From contig JADJFX010000036.1 in the NCBI GenBank assembly GCA_016708345.1, forward strand, positions 124,001 to 188,000: a DNA stretch of 64,000 bases. Reading direction: 5' to 3'. The notes below the pieces were generated by a model. The model did not search any database. It was not told where the DNA came from and saw only the letters and a list, made by a program, of their open reading frames with translations. Shown here in pieces: positions 27,707 to 35,210 of the stretch. Every line of letters starts with the position of its first letter. The stretch's first letter is position 1. A program made the translations under genes and the position numbers. Source of the stretch: Candidatus Rhodoferax bjergmarkensis. GTDB lineage: Bacteria > Pseudomonadota > Gammaproteobacteria > Burkholderiales > Burkholderiaceae_C.

Positions 27707-29059
27707 ATGACCCATCGCCTTCTCACTCTGACCCTGGCCGCCGTCGCCATGCTTGCGGCCCTGACTGCGCAGGCGCAGGGCCTGCAACTGTCTGCCAGTC
27801 AACGCCTGAGCGTCCTGCCAAACCAGCTGCGCCAGGCCGACTTTATCGTGGCGGTGGTCAATTCAGAGCCCATCACCAACAACGAGGTACGCTTTGAACT
27901 GCGCCGTGTGGTGCAGCAGCTGGCGCAGCAGCAAAGACCCCAGCCGGAAATTAACCTGCTGGCCCGCCAGGTGCTGGAGCGGCTCATCAACGACAGGGCA
28001 CAGCTGCAATTTGCCAGGGAGACCGGTATTCGCATCGACGACACTGCAGTCGACCAGGCAGAAGAAAACATTGCACGACAAAACCAGATCAACGTGACCG
28101 AATTGCGCAAGCGCTTGAGCGACGAGGGAGGGGATCTCACCCTGTTCCGTAACCAGCTGCGTGATCAACTCACACTCAATCGGCTTCGGGAGCGCGAAGT
28201 AGAGGCGCGTGCCAGGGTGACTGAGCTCGACATCGACCGATACCTGCTTGAACAGCAGCAAAACACCAACCCTGAAAGCCATGAAATCAATTTGAGTCAG
28301 ATTTTGCTGGCGCTACCCGATGCAGCCACACCAGAGCAAATATCAGAAGTACAGGCCAAGGCGCAGCGTGCGTTGGAGCGGGCACGTGCTGGTGAAGACT
28401 TTGCGGCGCTGGTGCGTGAACTCTCGCAGGCAACAGGTACCAGCGTGGACGGCCACATTGGACTGCGCCCGGCAGACCGTTACCCGCCCCTGTTTTTTGA
28501 AGCCACGCAAAACCTGAACGTCGGCGACGTCTCCGCGCTGGTGCGCTCGGGGGCCGGTTTTCATATTCTCAAAGTGATCGAGAAGAAAAAAACAGGCCTG
28601 CCAGCAACAACGATGCAGCAAAGCAAAGCGCGCCATATTTTGCTGCGCGTGAATGAGCAGCTCAGTGAATCGCAAGCGCTGGCCAAACTGGGCGAATTCA
28701 AGAAGCGCCTGGATGCGGGCCAGGCTGATTTCGCCCAACTCGCGCGTGACAACTCGCAAGACGGCAGCGCTGCCAATGGCGGCGACCTGGGTTGGGCCAA
28801 CCAGGGCATGTATGTACCCGAGTTTGAAGAAGTGATGAACCAGCTCAAGCCGGGTCAGCTCAGCGAACCCTTTGTGTCGCGCTTTGGCGTGCATTTGGTT
28901 CAGCTGACCGAGCGCCGCACGGCCCAGCTCACGCTGCGTGAGCAACGTGATGCCGTGCGCGCCATGCTGCGTGACAAAAAGCTCGACGAGGTCTATCTGA
29001 ACTGGACGCAGGAAGTGCGTGGCCGCGCCTACGTAGAGCTGCGTGATGCGCCTTTATAG
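27707..29059 (+). CDS. surA: Periplasmic chaperone and peptidyl-prolyl isomerase SurA
   Basis: This 450-residue protein guides outer-membrane proteins, LptD among them, across the periplasm. It has a signal peptide (LTLAAVAMLAALTAQAQ), the N-terminal chaperone domain (DFIVAVVNSEPITNNEVRF), and two parvulin repeats: HEINLSQILLALPDAATPE with HIGLRPADRYPPLF, and KARHILLRVNEQLSESQALAKL with GGDLGWANQGMYVPEFEE in separate blocks. A C-terminal helix closes the chaperone domain. Its location between lptD and rsmA is the common proteobacterial order, except that pdxA, often between surA and rsmA, is missing. Confidence 0.95.
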   Translation: MTHRLLTLTLAAVAMLAALTAQAQGLQLSASQRLSVLPNQLRQADFIVAVVNSEPITNNEVRFELRRVVQQLAQQQRPQPEINLLARQVLERLINDRAQLQFARETGIRIDDTAVDQAEENIARQNQINVTELRKRLSDEGGDLTLFRNQLRDQLTLNRLREREVEARARVTELDIDRYLLEQQQNTNPESHEINLSQILLALPDAATPEQISEVQAKAQRALERARAGEDFAALVRELSQATGTSVDGHIGLRPADRYPPLFFEATQNLNVGDVSALVRSGAGFHILKVIEKKKTGLPATTMQQSKARHILLRVNEQLSESQALAKLGEFKKRLDAGQADFAQLARDNSQDGSAANGGDLGWANQGMYVPEFEEVMNQLKPGQLSEPFVSRFGVHLVQLTERRTAQLTLREQRDAVRAMLRDKKLDEVYLNWTQEVRGRAYVELRDAPL

Positions 29060-29074
29060 AAGCTTCGTGCCCGC

Positions 29075-29851
29075 ATGAAACACATCCCCCGCAAACGTTT
29101 CGGGCAGCATTTTCTGTCTGATCGCGGCATCGTCGATGCCATTGTGGACGCGATTGCGCCACAGCCCGGACAAGCCATGGTGGAGATCGGGCCCGGCCTG
29201 GCGGCATTGACGCAGCCGTTGGTCGAGCGACTGGGGCACCTGACAGTGATCGAACTCGATCGCGATCTGGCCGTGCGCCTGCGCTTGCACCCCCAGCTCA
29301 CGGTGGTTGAATCGGATGTGCTCAAAGTGGACTTTGCCCAGCTGGCCCAGCCCCTCCAAGGTACAGGCAAGCTCAGGGTGGTGGGTAACCTGCCGTACAA
29401 CATTTCCACCCCCATTCTGTTTCATCTGCTCGATTTTGTGGACGTCATTGAAGACCAGCATTTCATGCTGCAAAAAGAGGTGATTGACCGCATGGTGGCG
29501 CGCCCCGCCACGTCCGACTACGGTCGTTTGAGCGTCATGCTGCAGTGGCGCTATGCCATGGAAAACGTTCTGTTTGTACCCCCGCAAAGTTTTGATCCAC
29601 CGCCGCGGGTGGACAGCGCCGTGGTGCGCATGGTGCCGCACGCGCCCAGCGCCCAGGTCAATGTCAAGCTGCTCAGCGAAATTGTGCAGGTGGCTTTCAG
29701 CCAGCGCCGGAAAATCCTGCGCAACACCTTGGGCAAATGGCTGCAAGACAAAGCTTTCACGGGCGAGTTTGACGTGCAGCGCCGGGCCGAAGAGGTACCG
29801 GTGGCCGAGTACCTGGCCTTGGCTGCACAGCTCCAGCGCGAATCGCCCTAA
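29075..29851 (+). CDS. rsmA: 16S rRNA N6,N6-dimethyladenosine (A1518/A1519) methyltransferase
   Basis: This 258-residue KsgA/RsmA protein dimethylates two adjacent adenines in helix 45 of 16S rRNA. The start MKHIPRKRFGQHFLSDRGIV is the family N terminus. SAM-binding MVEIGPGLAALTQPL, VIELDRDLAVRL, catalytic VVGNLPYNISTPILFHLL (NLPY) and the C-terminal FSQRRKILRNTLGKWL follow. It lies 15 bases after surA and completes the lptD-surA-rsmA cluster. The intergenic gap to 29931 is short and holds only a start region for the next gene. Confidence 0.95.
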   Translation: MKHIPRKRFGQHFLSDRGIVDAIVDAIAPQPGQAMVEIGPGLAALTQPLVERLGHLTVIELDRDLAVRLRLHPQLTVVESDVLKVDFAQLAQPLQGTGKLRVVGNLPYNISTPILFHLLDFVDVIEDQHFMLQKEVIDRMVARPATSDYGRLSVMLQWRYAMENVLFVPPQSFDPPPRVDSAVVRMVPHAPSAQVNVKLLSEIVQVAFSQRRKILRNTLGKWLQDKAFTGEFDVQRRAEEVPVAEYLALAAQLQRESP

Positions 29852-29930
29852 TCTGCCAGCCGGGTGCCCGGTCTGAACGGCATGCCCTGCGGGTATCATG
29901 CCGACTCAATCATTCACGCAGGAGTTGCAC

Positions 29931-30977
29931 ATGGGACTGATGAGTTTTATCAAGAAACAGTTCATTGACATCATTCAGTGGACCGAGGACGCGGACGGCA
30001 CACTGGCCTGGCGCTTTCCCATGGACGAAATGGAGATTCAAAACGGTGCTTCGCTCACCGTGCGTGAATCGCAAATAGCACTGTTTGTCAATGAGGGAAA
30101 AGTGGCCGACGTGTTTGGCCCCGGCACCCACAAACTCACCACGCAAACCCTGCCGGTGCTGACCTACCTCAAGAACTGGGACAAGCTGTTTGAGTCCCCC
30201 TTCAAAAGCGATGTGTACTTTTTCAGCACGCGCCAGCAGGTCGATCAAAAGTGGGGCACCCCCCAGCCCATCACCATTCGTGACAAAGACTTTGGGGCCG
30301 TGCGCCTGCGTGCGTTTGGCAACTACAGCTTTCGCGTGGCCGACCCCAAACTGTTCCACACCGAAATTTCCGGCACGCGCGAGAACTACGCGGTGGGCGA
30401 CCTCGATGGCCAGCTGCGCGGCCTGGTGCTGCAAAACATCAGCAACGCAATTGCCAGCAGCGGCATTCCCTTTTTGGACCTGGCCTCGAACCAGCTGACC
30501 TTTGCGCAGGCCTTGACAACACAACTGGCACCCGAGTTTGCCAAGATTGGACTCAAGTTAGAAGGCATGACGGTGCAAAACGTCTCGCTGCCCGAAGAAT
30601 TGCAAAAAATTCTGGACCAGAAAATCGGCATGGGCATGGTGGGCAACGACATGAACAAGTTCATGCAGTACCAGACCGCCCAGTCGATTCCGAAATTTGC
30701 CGAAGGAGCCGGTGGCGGCGGCGGTGGTGTTGCCGGGGATGCGATGGGGCTGGGCGCTGGCGTGGCCCTAGGCCAGGTGCTGGCACAAAACCTGGCGGCG
30801 GGTTTGCAAAGCGGCGCGGCGGCGGCTCAAGCCCCTGCTGCTGCGGCTGCAGTTGGCGTGAAGGCAGAGGATGTGATGGCGACGCTGGAAAAGCTGGGCG
30901 ATTTGAAGTCCAAGGGGATTTTGACGCAGGAAGAGTTTGATTCGAAGAAGGCTGAACTGCTGAAGAAGCTGATTTAG
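29931..30977 (+). CDS. SPFH-domain protein with C-terminal SHOCT motif (YdjI/virion-core-like)
   Basis: This 348-residue protein starts at the ATG at 29931 because GGAG sits 8 bases upstream. It opens MGLMSFIKKQFIDIIQWTED, the signature of the SPFH-like 'virion core' proteins that assemble at membranes. An SPFH core (VRESQIALFVNEGKVADVFGPG and DKDFGAVRLRAFGNYSFRV) spans about residues 40-230. A Gly/Ala-rich linker (265-310) leads to a SHOCT helix at the C terminus (LGDLKSKGILTQEEFDSKK). It opens a cluster with DUF4178, DUF350 and spermidine-synthase-like genes, an association recalled from envelope-stress (PspA-related) loci; the shared function is inferred. Confidence 0.85.
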   Translation: MGLMSFIKKQFIDIIQWTEDADGTLAWRFPMDEMEIQNGASLTVRESQIALFVNEGKVADVFGPGTHKLTTQTLPVLTYLKNWDKLFESPFKSDVYFFSTRQQVDQKWGTPQPITIRDKDFGAVRLRAFGNYSFRVADPKLFHTEISGTRENYAVGDLDGQLRGLVLQNISNAIASSGIPFLDLASNQLTFAQALTTQLAPEFAKIGLKLEGMTVQNVSLPEELQKILDQKIGMGMVGNDMNKFMQYQTAQSIPKFAEGAGGGGGGVAGDAMGLGAGVALGQVLAQNLAAGLQSGAAAAQAPAAAAAVGVKAEDVMATLEKLGDLKSKGILTQEEFDSKKAELLKKLI

Positions 30978-31024
30978 TTCTTTATTCTTTTTGGTTTGGC
31001 ATTAAGTGGCTTCTTCCCCCACTC

Positions 31025-31090
31025 ACTCCCCCCCACCCCTCTCTCGCCCCGCCGGGCGAAAGAGGGGAGCCTTCAACAGCCCATTTGGCC
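31025..31090 (+). repeat. GCCCCGCCGGGCGAAAG-family repeat
   Basis: CCCCACCCCTCTCTCGCCCC then GCCGGGCGAAAGAGGGGAGC, CTTCAACAGCCCATTTGGC. It is a hairpin with arms CTCTCGCCC/GGGCGAAAGAG. The same block recurs at 31234, 31671, 52600 and 53385. Confidence 0.65.
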
Positions 31091-31233
31091 GCGTGTTGAA
31101 AGTGAATGAGTTCCTCTCCAGCAGCAACTTGGGCTCTGTGGCAAGCGCACGGGTTGACTCTCTGCCCATCACCGATTCAACAACGATTTGCCCCAACGCC
31201 AAGCGGCGCGGGTACGAGCCCACTTTGAACACA

Positions 31234-31308
31234 AGGCCAAATGGGCTGTTCAGGCTCCCCTTTTCGCCCCGGCGGGGGGTGAAAAGGGGCGGGGGGGATA
31301 AGGGGGGG
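31234..31308 (-). repeat. GCCCCGCCGGGCGAAAG-family repeat, inverted, copy inside duplication A
   Basis: GGCCAAATGGGCTGTTCAGG then CTCCCCTTTTCGCCCCGGCG and GGGGGTGAAAAGGGGCGGGG. It is an inverted relative of 31025-31090, and the pair can fold over about 200 bases. Confidence 0.6.
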
Positions 31309-31397
31309 CAAAGGGATTCAAGAAGAGCTCAGCCGTGTAAGAGCCAAGCGCAAAACCACAGCCCCGTGGCCAGTTAATCCGTCTGAAGAAACACAGC

Positions 31398-31487
31398 ATG
31401 GCCACCGAACCCTCTCAACGCTCCTACCGCGCCCCCTGCCCCGGCTGCGGTGCCCCGGTTGACTTCAAAAGCGCCCAATCAACCCAC
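31398..31487 (+). pseudogene. Truncated duplicate of the DUF4178 gene start
   Basis: It encodes MATEPSQRSYRAPCPGCGAP and PVDFKSAQSTH, identical to the first 30 residues of the protein at 31839. It then runs into repeat-derived sequence, and the open frame ends at 31829 without the second CxxC zinc ligand pair. It is a non-functional remnant of the duplication. Confidence 0.75.
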
Positions 31488-31512
31488 TCAAGGGGTTGGG
31501 GGATAGGGGGGG

Positions 31513-31569
31513 AAATAAGGTATTGCGCATATGGGACGTGCGCAAGCAGCTACTTAACTCATAGCATTG
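31513..31569 (-). repeat. AGCTGCTTGCGCA-family palindromic repeat, inverted
   Basis: AAATAAGGTATTGCGCATAT, GGGACGTGCGCAAGCAGC, TACTTAACTCATAGCATTG. On the minus strand it reads with the reference order. It lies immediately after the point where duplication A leaves the gene copy, so it may mark a recombination junction. Confidence 0.65.
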
Positions 31570-31573
31570 ATTT

Positions 31574-31928
31574 CTCGCCAGCCGCAACTTGGGCGCTCTA
31601 TCCATCACCAATTCAGTCAGCGATTTGCCCCAACGCCAGGCGGCGCGGGTACGTGCCCACTTTGAACACAAGGCCAAATGGGCTGTTCAGGCTCCCCTTT
31701 TCGCCCCGGCGGGGGGTGAAAAGGGGCGGGGGGGATAAGGGGAGGCAAAGGGATTCAAGAAGAACTCAGCCGTCTAAGAGCCAAGCGCAAAACCACAAAG
31801 CTCCAGCCTGGGCTTCAAGTATTCAATAGCCGAACAGCATGGCCACCGAACCCTCCCAACGCTCCTACCGCGCCCCCTGCCCCGGCTGCGGTGCCCCGGT
31901 TGACTTCAAAAGCGCCCAATCAACCCAC
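31574..31928 (+). repeat. Downstream copy of the tandem duplication
   Basis: It aligns with 31115-31487. It contains the leader and the genuine start of the DUF4178 gene. Confidence 0.72.
31671..31745 (-). repeat. GCCCCGCCGGGCGAAAG-family repeat, inverted, copy inside duplication B
   Basis: Same sequence as 31234-31308 apart from small differences in the G-rich tail. Confidence 0.6.
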
Positions 31929-33359
31929 GCGGTGTGTGGCTTTTGCCAGAGCACCGTGGTGCGCGATGGTGAAACGCTCAAGCGCCTGGGCAAGATGGCC
32001 GAGCTGTTTGACGACCACAGCCCCCTGCAATTGCAGGCCAGCGGCGTGTGGAAACAAAAAGCCTTCACCCTGGTGGGCCGCCTGCAATACAAGTACGGCG
32101 AAGGCACCTGGACCGAATGGCATGCGGTGCTGGCCGATGGCTCAAGCGCCTACCTGAGCGAAGACAACGGCGCTTACGTCTTCAGCACACCATTGGAAAG
32201 CCAACGCGATCTGCCCGCCCCCGATCATTTCAGGGTCGGTGCCACCACCGCGTTCAACGGCAAGCCCTGCAGCGTCACCTCCAACCAGCAGGTGATGCTG
32301 ATTTCGGCTCAGGGCGAACTGCCGTACCTGCCGGAGCTGGGCCGCTCATTTGCGATGGTGGAGCTGCGCTCCCAGGGCACGGGTGCCATCGGGCGAGCTG
32401 ACGGGGAAGTTCTGAGCATTGACTACGGTGCCCAGCCCCCCAATGTCTCGAGCGGCACCTCGGTGTTGCTGGATGATCTCAAACTCACCGGCTTGCGCAG
32501 TGAATCTGCCAAGGAAGAAAAAGGCCGCCAGTTTGCCTGCCCGAATTGCGGCGCTTCATTGACCGTGCAACTGGCCACGAGCCAAAGCATGACCTGCAGT
32601 TCCTGCACGAGCATCATCGATGTATCGCAAGGCATTGGCGGCGAGCTCAAGCACGCCATCCAGGACGAGCCAGTGCAGCCGCTGATTCCGCTGGGTTCCA
32701 CCGGCCAGCTGCAGGGCGTTCAGTGGCAGGTGGTGGGCTTTCAGCACCGCATGGGGACGGACCCGAGCGACCCGGACGAACACTTTGGCTGGGAAGAGTA
32801 CCTGCTTTACAACGCCAAGCGCGGCTTTACGTTCCTGGTGGATTCCACCGAGGGCTGGAGTCTGGTGCAGCCCACCACCGGCGCACCGAGCATGACCAGC
32901 AGCGGAGCACAAAGCGCCACTTACCTGGGCACCAAATACCAGCTCAAGGAAAGCTACAGCGCCGAGACCACCTACGTGGCGGGTGAGTTTTACTGGCAGG
33001 TCAGCCGGGGGCAAAAAACCTCCAACCGCGATTTTGTCAGTGGCAAAGGCATTTTGTCGCTGGAACAAACGGCCAATGAACTGACCTGGTCGGTGGGCAG
33101 CAAGATAGACAGTGATCTGGTGGCCAAGGCCTTCAAGCTCGATGCCAAAAAAGACCTGCTCAAGCGCAGTGATGCGGGGCCGGGCAGTGCGTCCCAAAAA
33201 GTGGGTTGCGGCACCATCATCTTGCTCTTTTTTGTCATCTTGGTGTTCCTGCTGCTGATGAGCAAATGCTCCAGTTGCGACCCCAATGTCGAAAATTGCT
33301 CTTCTCGCAGCTCTGGCGGTTCGTATGGTGGTTTTTCCAGTGGTGGCGGGCACAAATGA
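31839..33359 (+). CDS. DUF4178 zinc-ribbon membrane protein
   Basis: This 506-residue protein has two Cys4 zinc ribbons: CPGC with CGFC (about residues 14-38) and CPNC with CSSC (about 233-258). Each is followed by a DUF4178 beta domain; LVGRLQYKYGEGTWTEWHAV and GVQWQVVGFQHRMG with WEEYLLYN are the paired signatures. A membrane helix (IILLFFVILVFLLLMSKCSSC) lies near residue 465-485, followed by a Ser/Gly-rich tail. It sits between SPFH and DUF350 genes, the usual company of DUF4178, pointing to a membrane-associated complex. No catalytic residues are evident. Confidence 0.85.
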   Translation: MATEPSQRSYRAPCPGCGAPVDFKSAQSTHAVCGFCQSTVVRDGETLKRLGKMAELFDDHSPLQLQASGVWKQKAFTLVGRLQYKYGEGTWTEWHAVLADGSSAYLSEDNGAYVFSTPLESQRDLPAPDHFRVGATTAFNGKPCSVTSNQQVMLISAQGELPYLPELGRSFAMVELRSQGTGAIGRADGEVLSIDYGAQPPNVSSGTSVLLDDLKLTGLRSESAKEEKGRQFACPNCGASLTVQLATSQSMTCSSCTSIIDVSQGIGGELKHAIQDEPVQPLIPLGSTGQLQGVQWQVVGFQHRMGTDPSDPDEHFGWEEYLLYNAKRGFTFLVDSTEGWSLVQPTTGAPSMTSSGAQSATYLGTKYQLKESYSAETTYVAGEFYWQVSRGQKTSNRDFVSGKGILSLEQTANELTWSVGSKIDSDLVAKAFKLDAKKDLLKRSDAGPGSASQKVGCGTIILLFFVILVFLLLMSKCSSCDPNVENCSSRSSGGSYGGFSSGGGHK

Positions 33360-33416
33360 GGTTTTAGGCAAGCTGGCTTTCATGTAAAAAATTCAACACT
33401 TTTGAAGGAGATGGGT

Positions 33417-33629
33417 ATGGAATGGATTAGACCGGGCGCTTTGCTGGGCTCGCTGGTGTTTGCGCTGATGGGTGTGCTGATTTTCTGGCTGAGCTTTGTC
33501 GTTCTGGACAAGCTCACGCCCTACAACCTGTGGGAAGAAATTGTCGAAAAGCAAAACCAGGCGCTGGGCATGGTGGTGGCCGCCATGTCGCTGGGCATTT
33601 GCATCATCGTCGCGGCAGCCATCCATTGA
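33417..33629 (+). CDS. DUF350 small inner-membrane protein (YjfL-like)
   Basis: This 70-residue protein has two membrane helices (about 7-27 and 48-68). It has the DUF350 pattern GALLGSLVFALMGVLIFWLS, LDKLTPYNLWEEIVEKQN and ALGMVVAAMSLGICIIVAAA. The ATG at 33417 is chosen because AAGGAG lies 6 bases upstream; the in-frame ATG at 33411 is too close to it. It is partner to the SPFH, DUF4178 and spermidine-synthase-like genes. DUF350 proteins in E. coli accompany PspA-like and glutathionylspermidine-synthase-like genes. Function unknown. Confidence 0.88.
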   Translation: MEWIRPGALLGSLVFALMGVLIFWLSFVVLDKLTPYNLWEEIVEKQNQALGMVVAAMSLGICIIVAAAIH

Positions 33630-35185
33630 GGACCTCTGACGAAAACACCGGGCCGCGCCCGGTTGAGGTTGCCCTGCTCGCCTCGGTTTTCGTCGTTTCG
33701 GCCTGCGGGCTGGTGTACGAGCTGGCAGCCGGTGCCCTGGCGTCCTACCTGCTGGGTGACTCGGTGCTGCAGTTCTCCACCATCATTGGTGCCTACCTCT
33801 TTGCCATGGGGGTGGGCTCCTACCTGTCACGCTTTTTCGAGCGCCAGCTGCCCGCCCATTTTTTAAGGATAGAACTGCTGGTTGCGCTGATAGGTGGGGC
33901 GCTACCAGCTATTCTTTTTGTAGCAAATGCCTGGTTGCCGGGCTCGTTCCGGTTTTTGTTGTATGCCCTGGTGTTGATTGTTGGCACGCTGGTGGGGCTG
34001 GAGATTCCGCTGGTCATGCGCATCCTCAAGCGCAACGTGGCGCTGAAAGACCTGGTCTCGCAGGTGCTCACCTTTGACTATCTTGGCGCGCTGGCCGTCT
34101 CCCTTGCTTTTCCGCTGGTGCTGGTGCCGCAACTGGGGCTGATACGCACCGGCTTGCTTTTTGGCCTGATGAATGCTGCCGTGGCGCTGTGGGCGCTGTG
34201 GCTGTTCCGCTTTGAACTGCGCATGCTGGGATCGCACGCATTCGCCTGTTTTGCCACGCTGGGGGCCTTGGGTGCAGGCATGATGGGTGCCGACCACATC
34301 ACCACCTGGGCCGAAGACAAGATGTACCAGGACCGGGTGGTGTTTTCCAGCACCTCGCCCTACCAACGCATTGTGGTCACCTATGGCGGTGGCGAGGGCC
34401 GCGCCGGTTACCGCCTGTTCCTCAATGGCAACCTGCAGTTTGCCCAGCGCGACGAGTACCGCTACCACGAAGCCCTGGTGCACCCGGCCATGGCCGCTTA
34501 TGCCGCAGCAGGTGGTGCGCCCAAAAAAGTGGCGGTGCTAGGGGGTGGCGACGGCATGGCGGTGCGCGAAATCCTCAAGTACCCGGGCGTGGAAAGCGTC
34601 ACCCTGGTCGAGCTGGACCCGGCCATGACCCTGCTTTTCACACAGCAGCCCTTGCTGGCCCGGCTCAACGGCGAGGCGCTGAAGTCGCCCAAGGTCAAAG
34701 TCATCAACCTTGACGCCTTCAGCTGGCTGGAGACCACGCCCGAGACCTTTGATGTGATTGTGGTGGACTTCCCTGACCCCACCAATTTTTCCATTGGCAA
34801 GCTCTACACCAACTCTTTTTACGCCCTGCTCGACAAGCACCTGGCCGCCAGCGGCTACGCAGTGGTCCAGACCACCTCGCCGCTGGTGGCGCGCAAGAGC
34901 TTTTGGACGGTGGTGAACACCATCGAGTCGGTGGGCCTTACCGCCACGCCCTACCACGCGCATGTGCCCAGCTTTGGCGAGTGGGGCTTTGTGCTGGCCA
35001 GCCGCAGGCCCTACCGGCAACCCACCACGCTGCCCGCAGGTTTGCGGTTTTTGGACTTGCACAGCCTGCCCAACCTGTTCGACTTTCCGCTGGACATGGC
35101 GCGCCTGCCCACCGAGGTCAACCGCCTGTCCAATCAGGTACTCGTGACGACCTATGAGGCTGAGTGGGGCCGGGTGGGGCATTGA
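33626..35185 (+). CDS. Polytopic membrane protein with C-terminal spermidine-synthase-like domain
   Basis: The likely TTG start at 33626 overlaps the DUF350 stop, giving 519 residues; no clear ribosome-binding site is visible, so coupling is assumed. About seven membrane helices fill the first 220 residues (VALLASVFVVSACGLVYELAAG onward in two blocks). The C-terminal half is a spermidine-synthase fold: FSSTSPYQRIVV, LFLNGNLQFAQRDEYRYHEA, KVAVLGGGDGMAVREILKYP and VIVVDFPDPTNFSIGKLYT in separate blocks. SAM or decarboxylated-SAM binding is probable. The aminopropyl substrate is uncertain. Bases 33860-33932 are an AGCTGC-type repeat encoding part of a membrane helix. Confidence 0.82.
   Translation: MRTSDENTGPRPVEVALLASVFVVSACGLVYELAAGALASYLLGDSVLQFSTIIGAYLFAMGVGSYLSRFFERQLPAHFLRIELLVALIGGALPAILFVANAWLPGSFRFLLYALVLIVGTLVGLEIPLVMRILKRNVALKDLVSQVLTFDYLGALAVSLAFPLVLVPQLGLIRTGLLFGLMNAAVALWALWLFRFELRMLGSHAFACFATLGALGAGMMGADHITTWAEDKMYQDRVVFSSTSPYQRIVVTYGGGEGRAGYRLFLNGNLQFAQRDEYRYHEALVHPAMAAYAAAGGAPKKVAVLGGGDGMAVREILKYPGVESVTLVELDPAMTLLFTQQPLLARLNGEALKSPKVKVINLDAFSWLETTPETFDVIVVDFPDPTNFSIGKLYTNSFYALLDKHLAASGYAVVQTTSPLVARKSFWTVVNTIESVGLTATPYHAHVPSFGEWGFVLASRRPYRQPTTLPAGLRFLDLHSLPNLFDFPLDMARLPTEVNRLSNQVLVTTYEAEWGRVGH
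33860..33932 (-). repeat. AGCTGC-family repeat inside the spermidine-synthase-like gene
   Basis: Read on the minus strand it gives ATTTGCTACAAAAAGAATAG then CTGGTAGCGCC and TCAGCGCAACCAGCAGTTCT, matching the reference copy at the start. It encodes the hydrophobic residues LVALIGGALPAILFVA of a membrane helix. Confidence 0.5.
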
Positions 35186-35210
35186 ACTAACAACATCAGC
35201 GGAGGCTTCC

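Larger units (their letters stand above)
31115..31487 (+). repeat. Upstream copy of a tandem duplication (promoter region plus gene start)
   Basis: The subsegment 31166-31360 aligns nearly base for base with 31602-31797. The last 94 bases (31394-31487) match 31835-31928 with a single visible difference. The copy spans the leader and the first 30 codons of the DUF4178 gene. Confidence 0.75.
30978..31838. other. 860-bp repeat-rich region between SPFH and DUF4178 genes
   Basis: The region has no full gene. It contains three GCCCCGCCGGGCGAAAG-type repeats, one AGCTGCTTGCGCA-type repeat, and a duplication that includes a truncated copy of the start of the next gene. The individual parts are listed separately. 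Confidence 0.75.

Noticed and set aside
31398..31829. A 143-residue frame considered as a separate zinc-ribbon gene
   Set aside because: Only its first 30 codons are gene-like; the rest is repeat sequence, so it is a duplication remnant.
33402..33416. TTG or ATG starts upstream of 33417 for the DUF350 gene
   Set aside because: They fall within or immediately beside the AAGGAG ribosome-binding site that serves the ATG at 33417.
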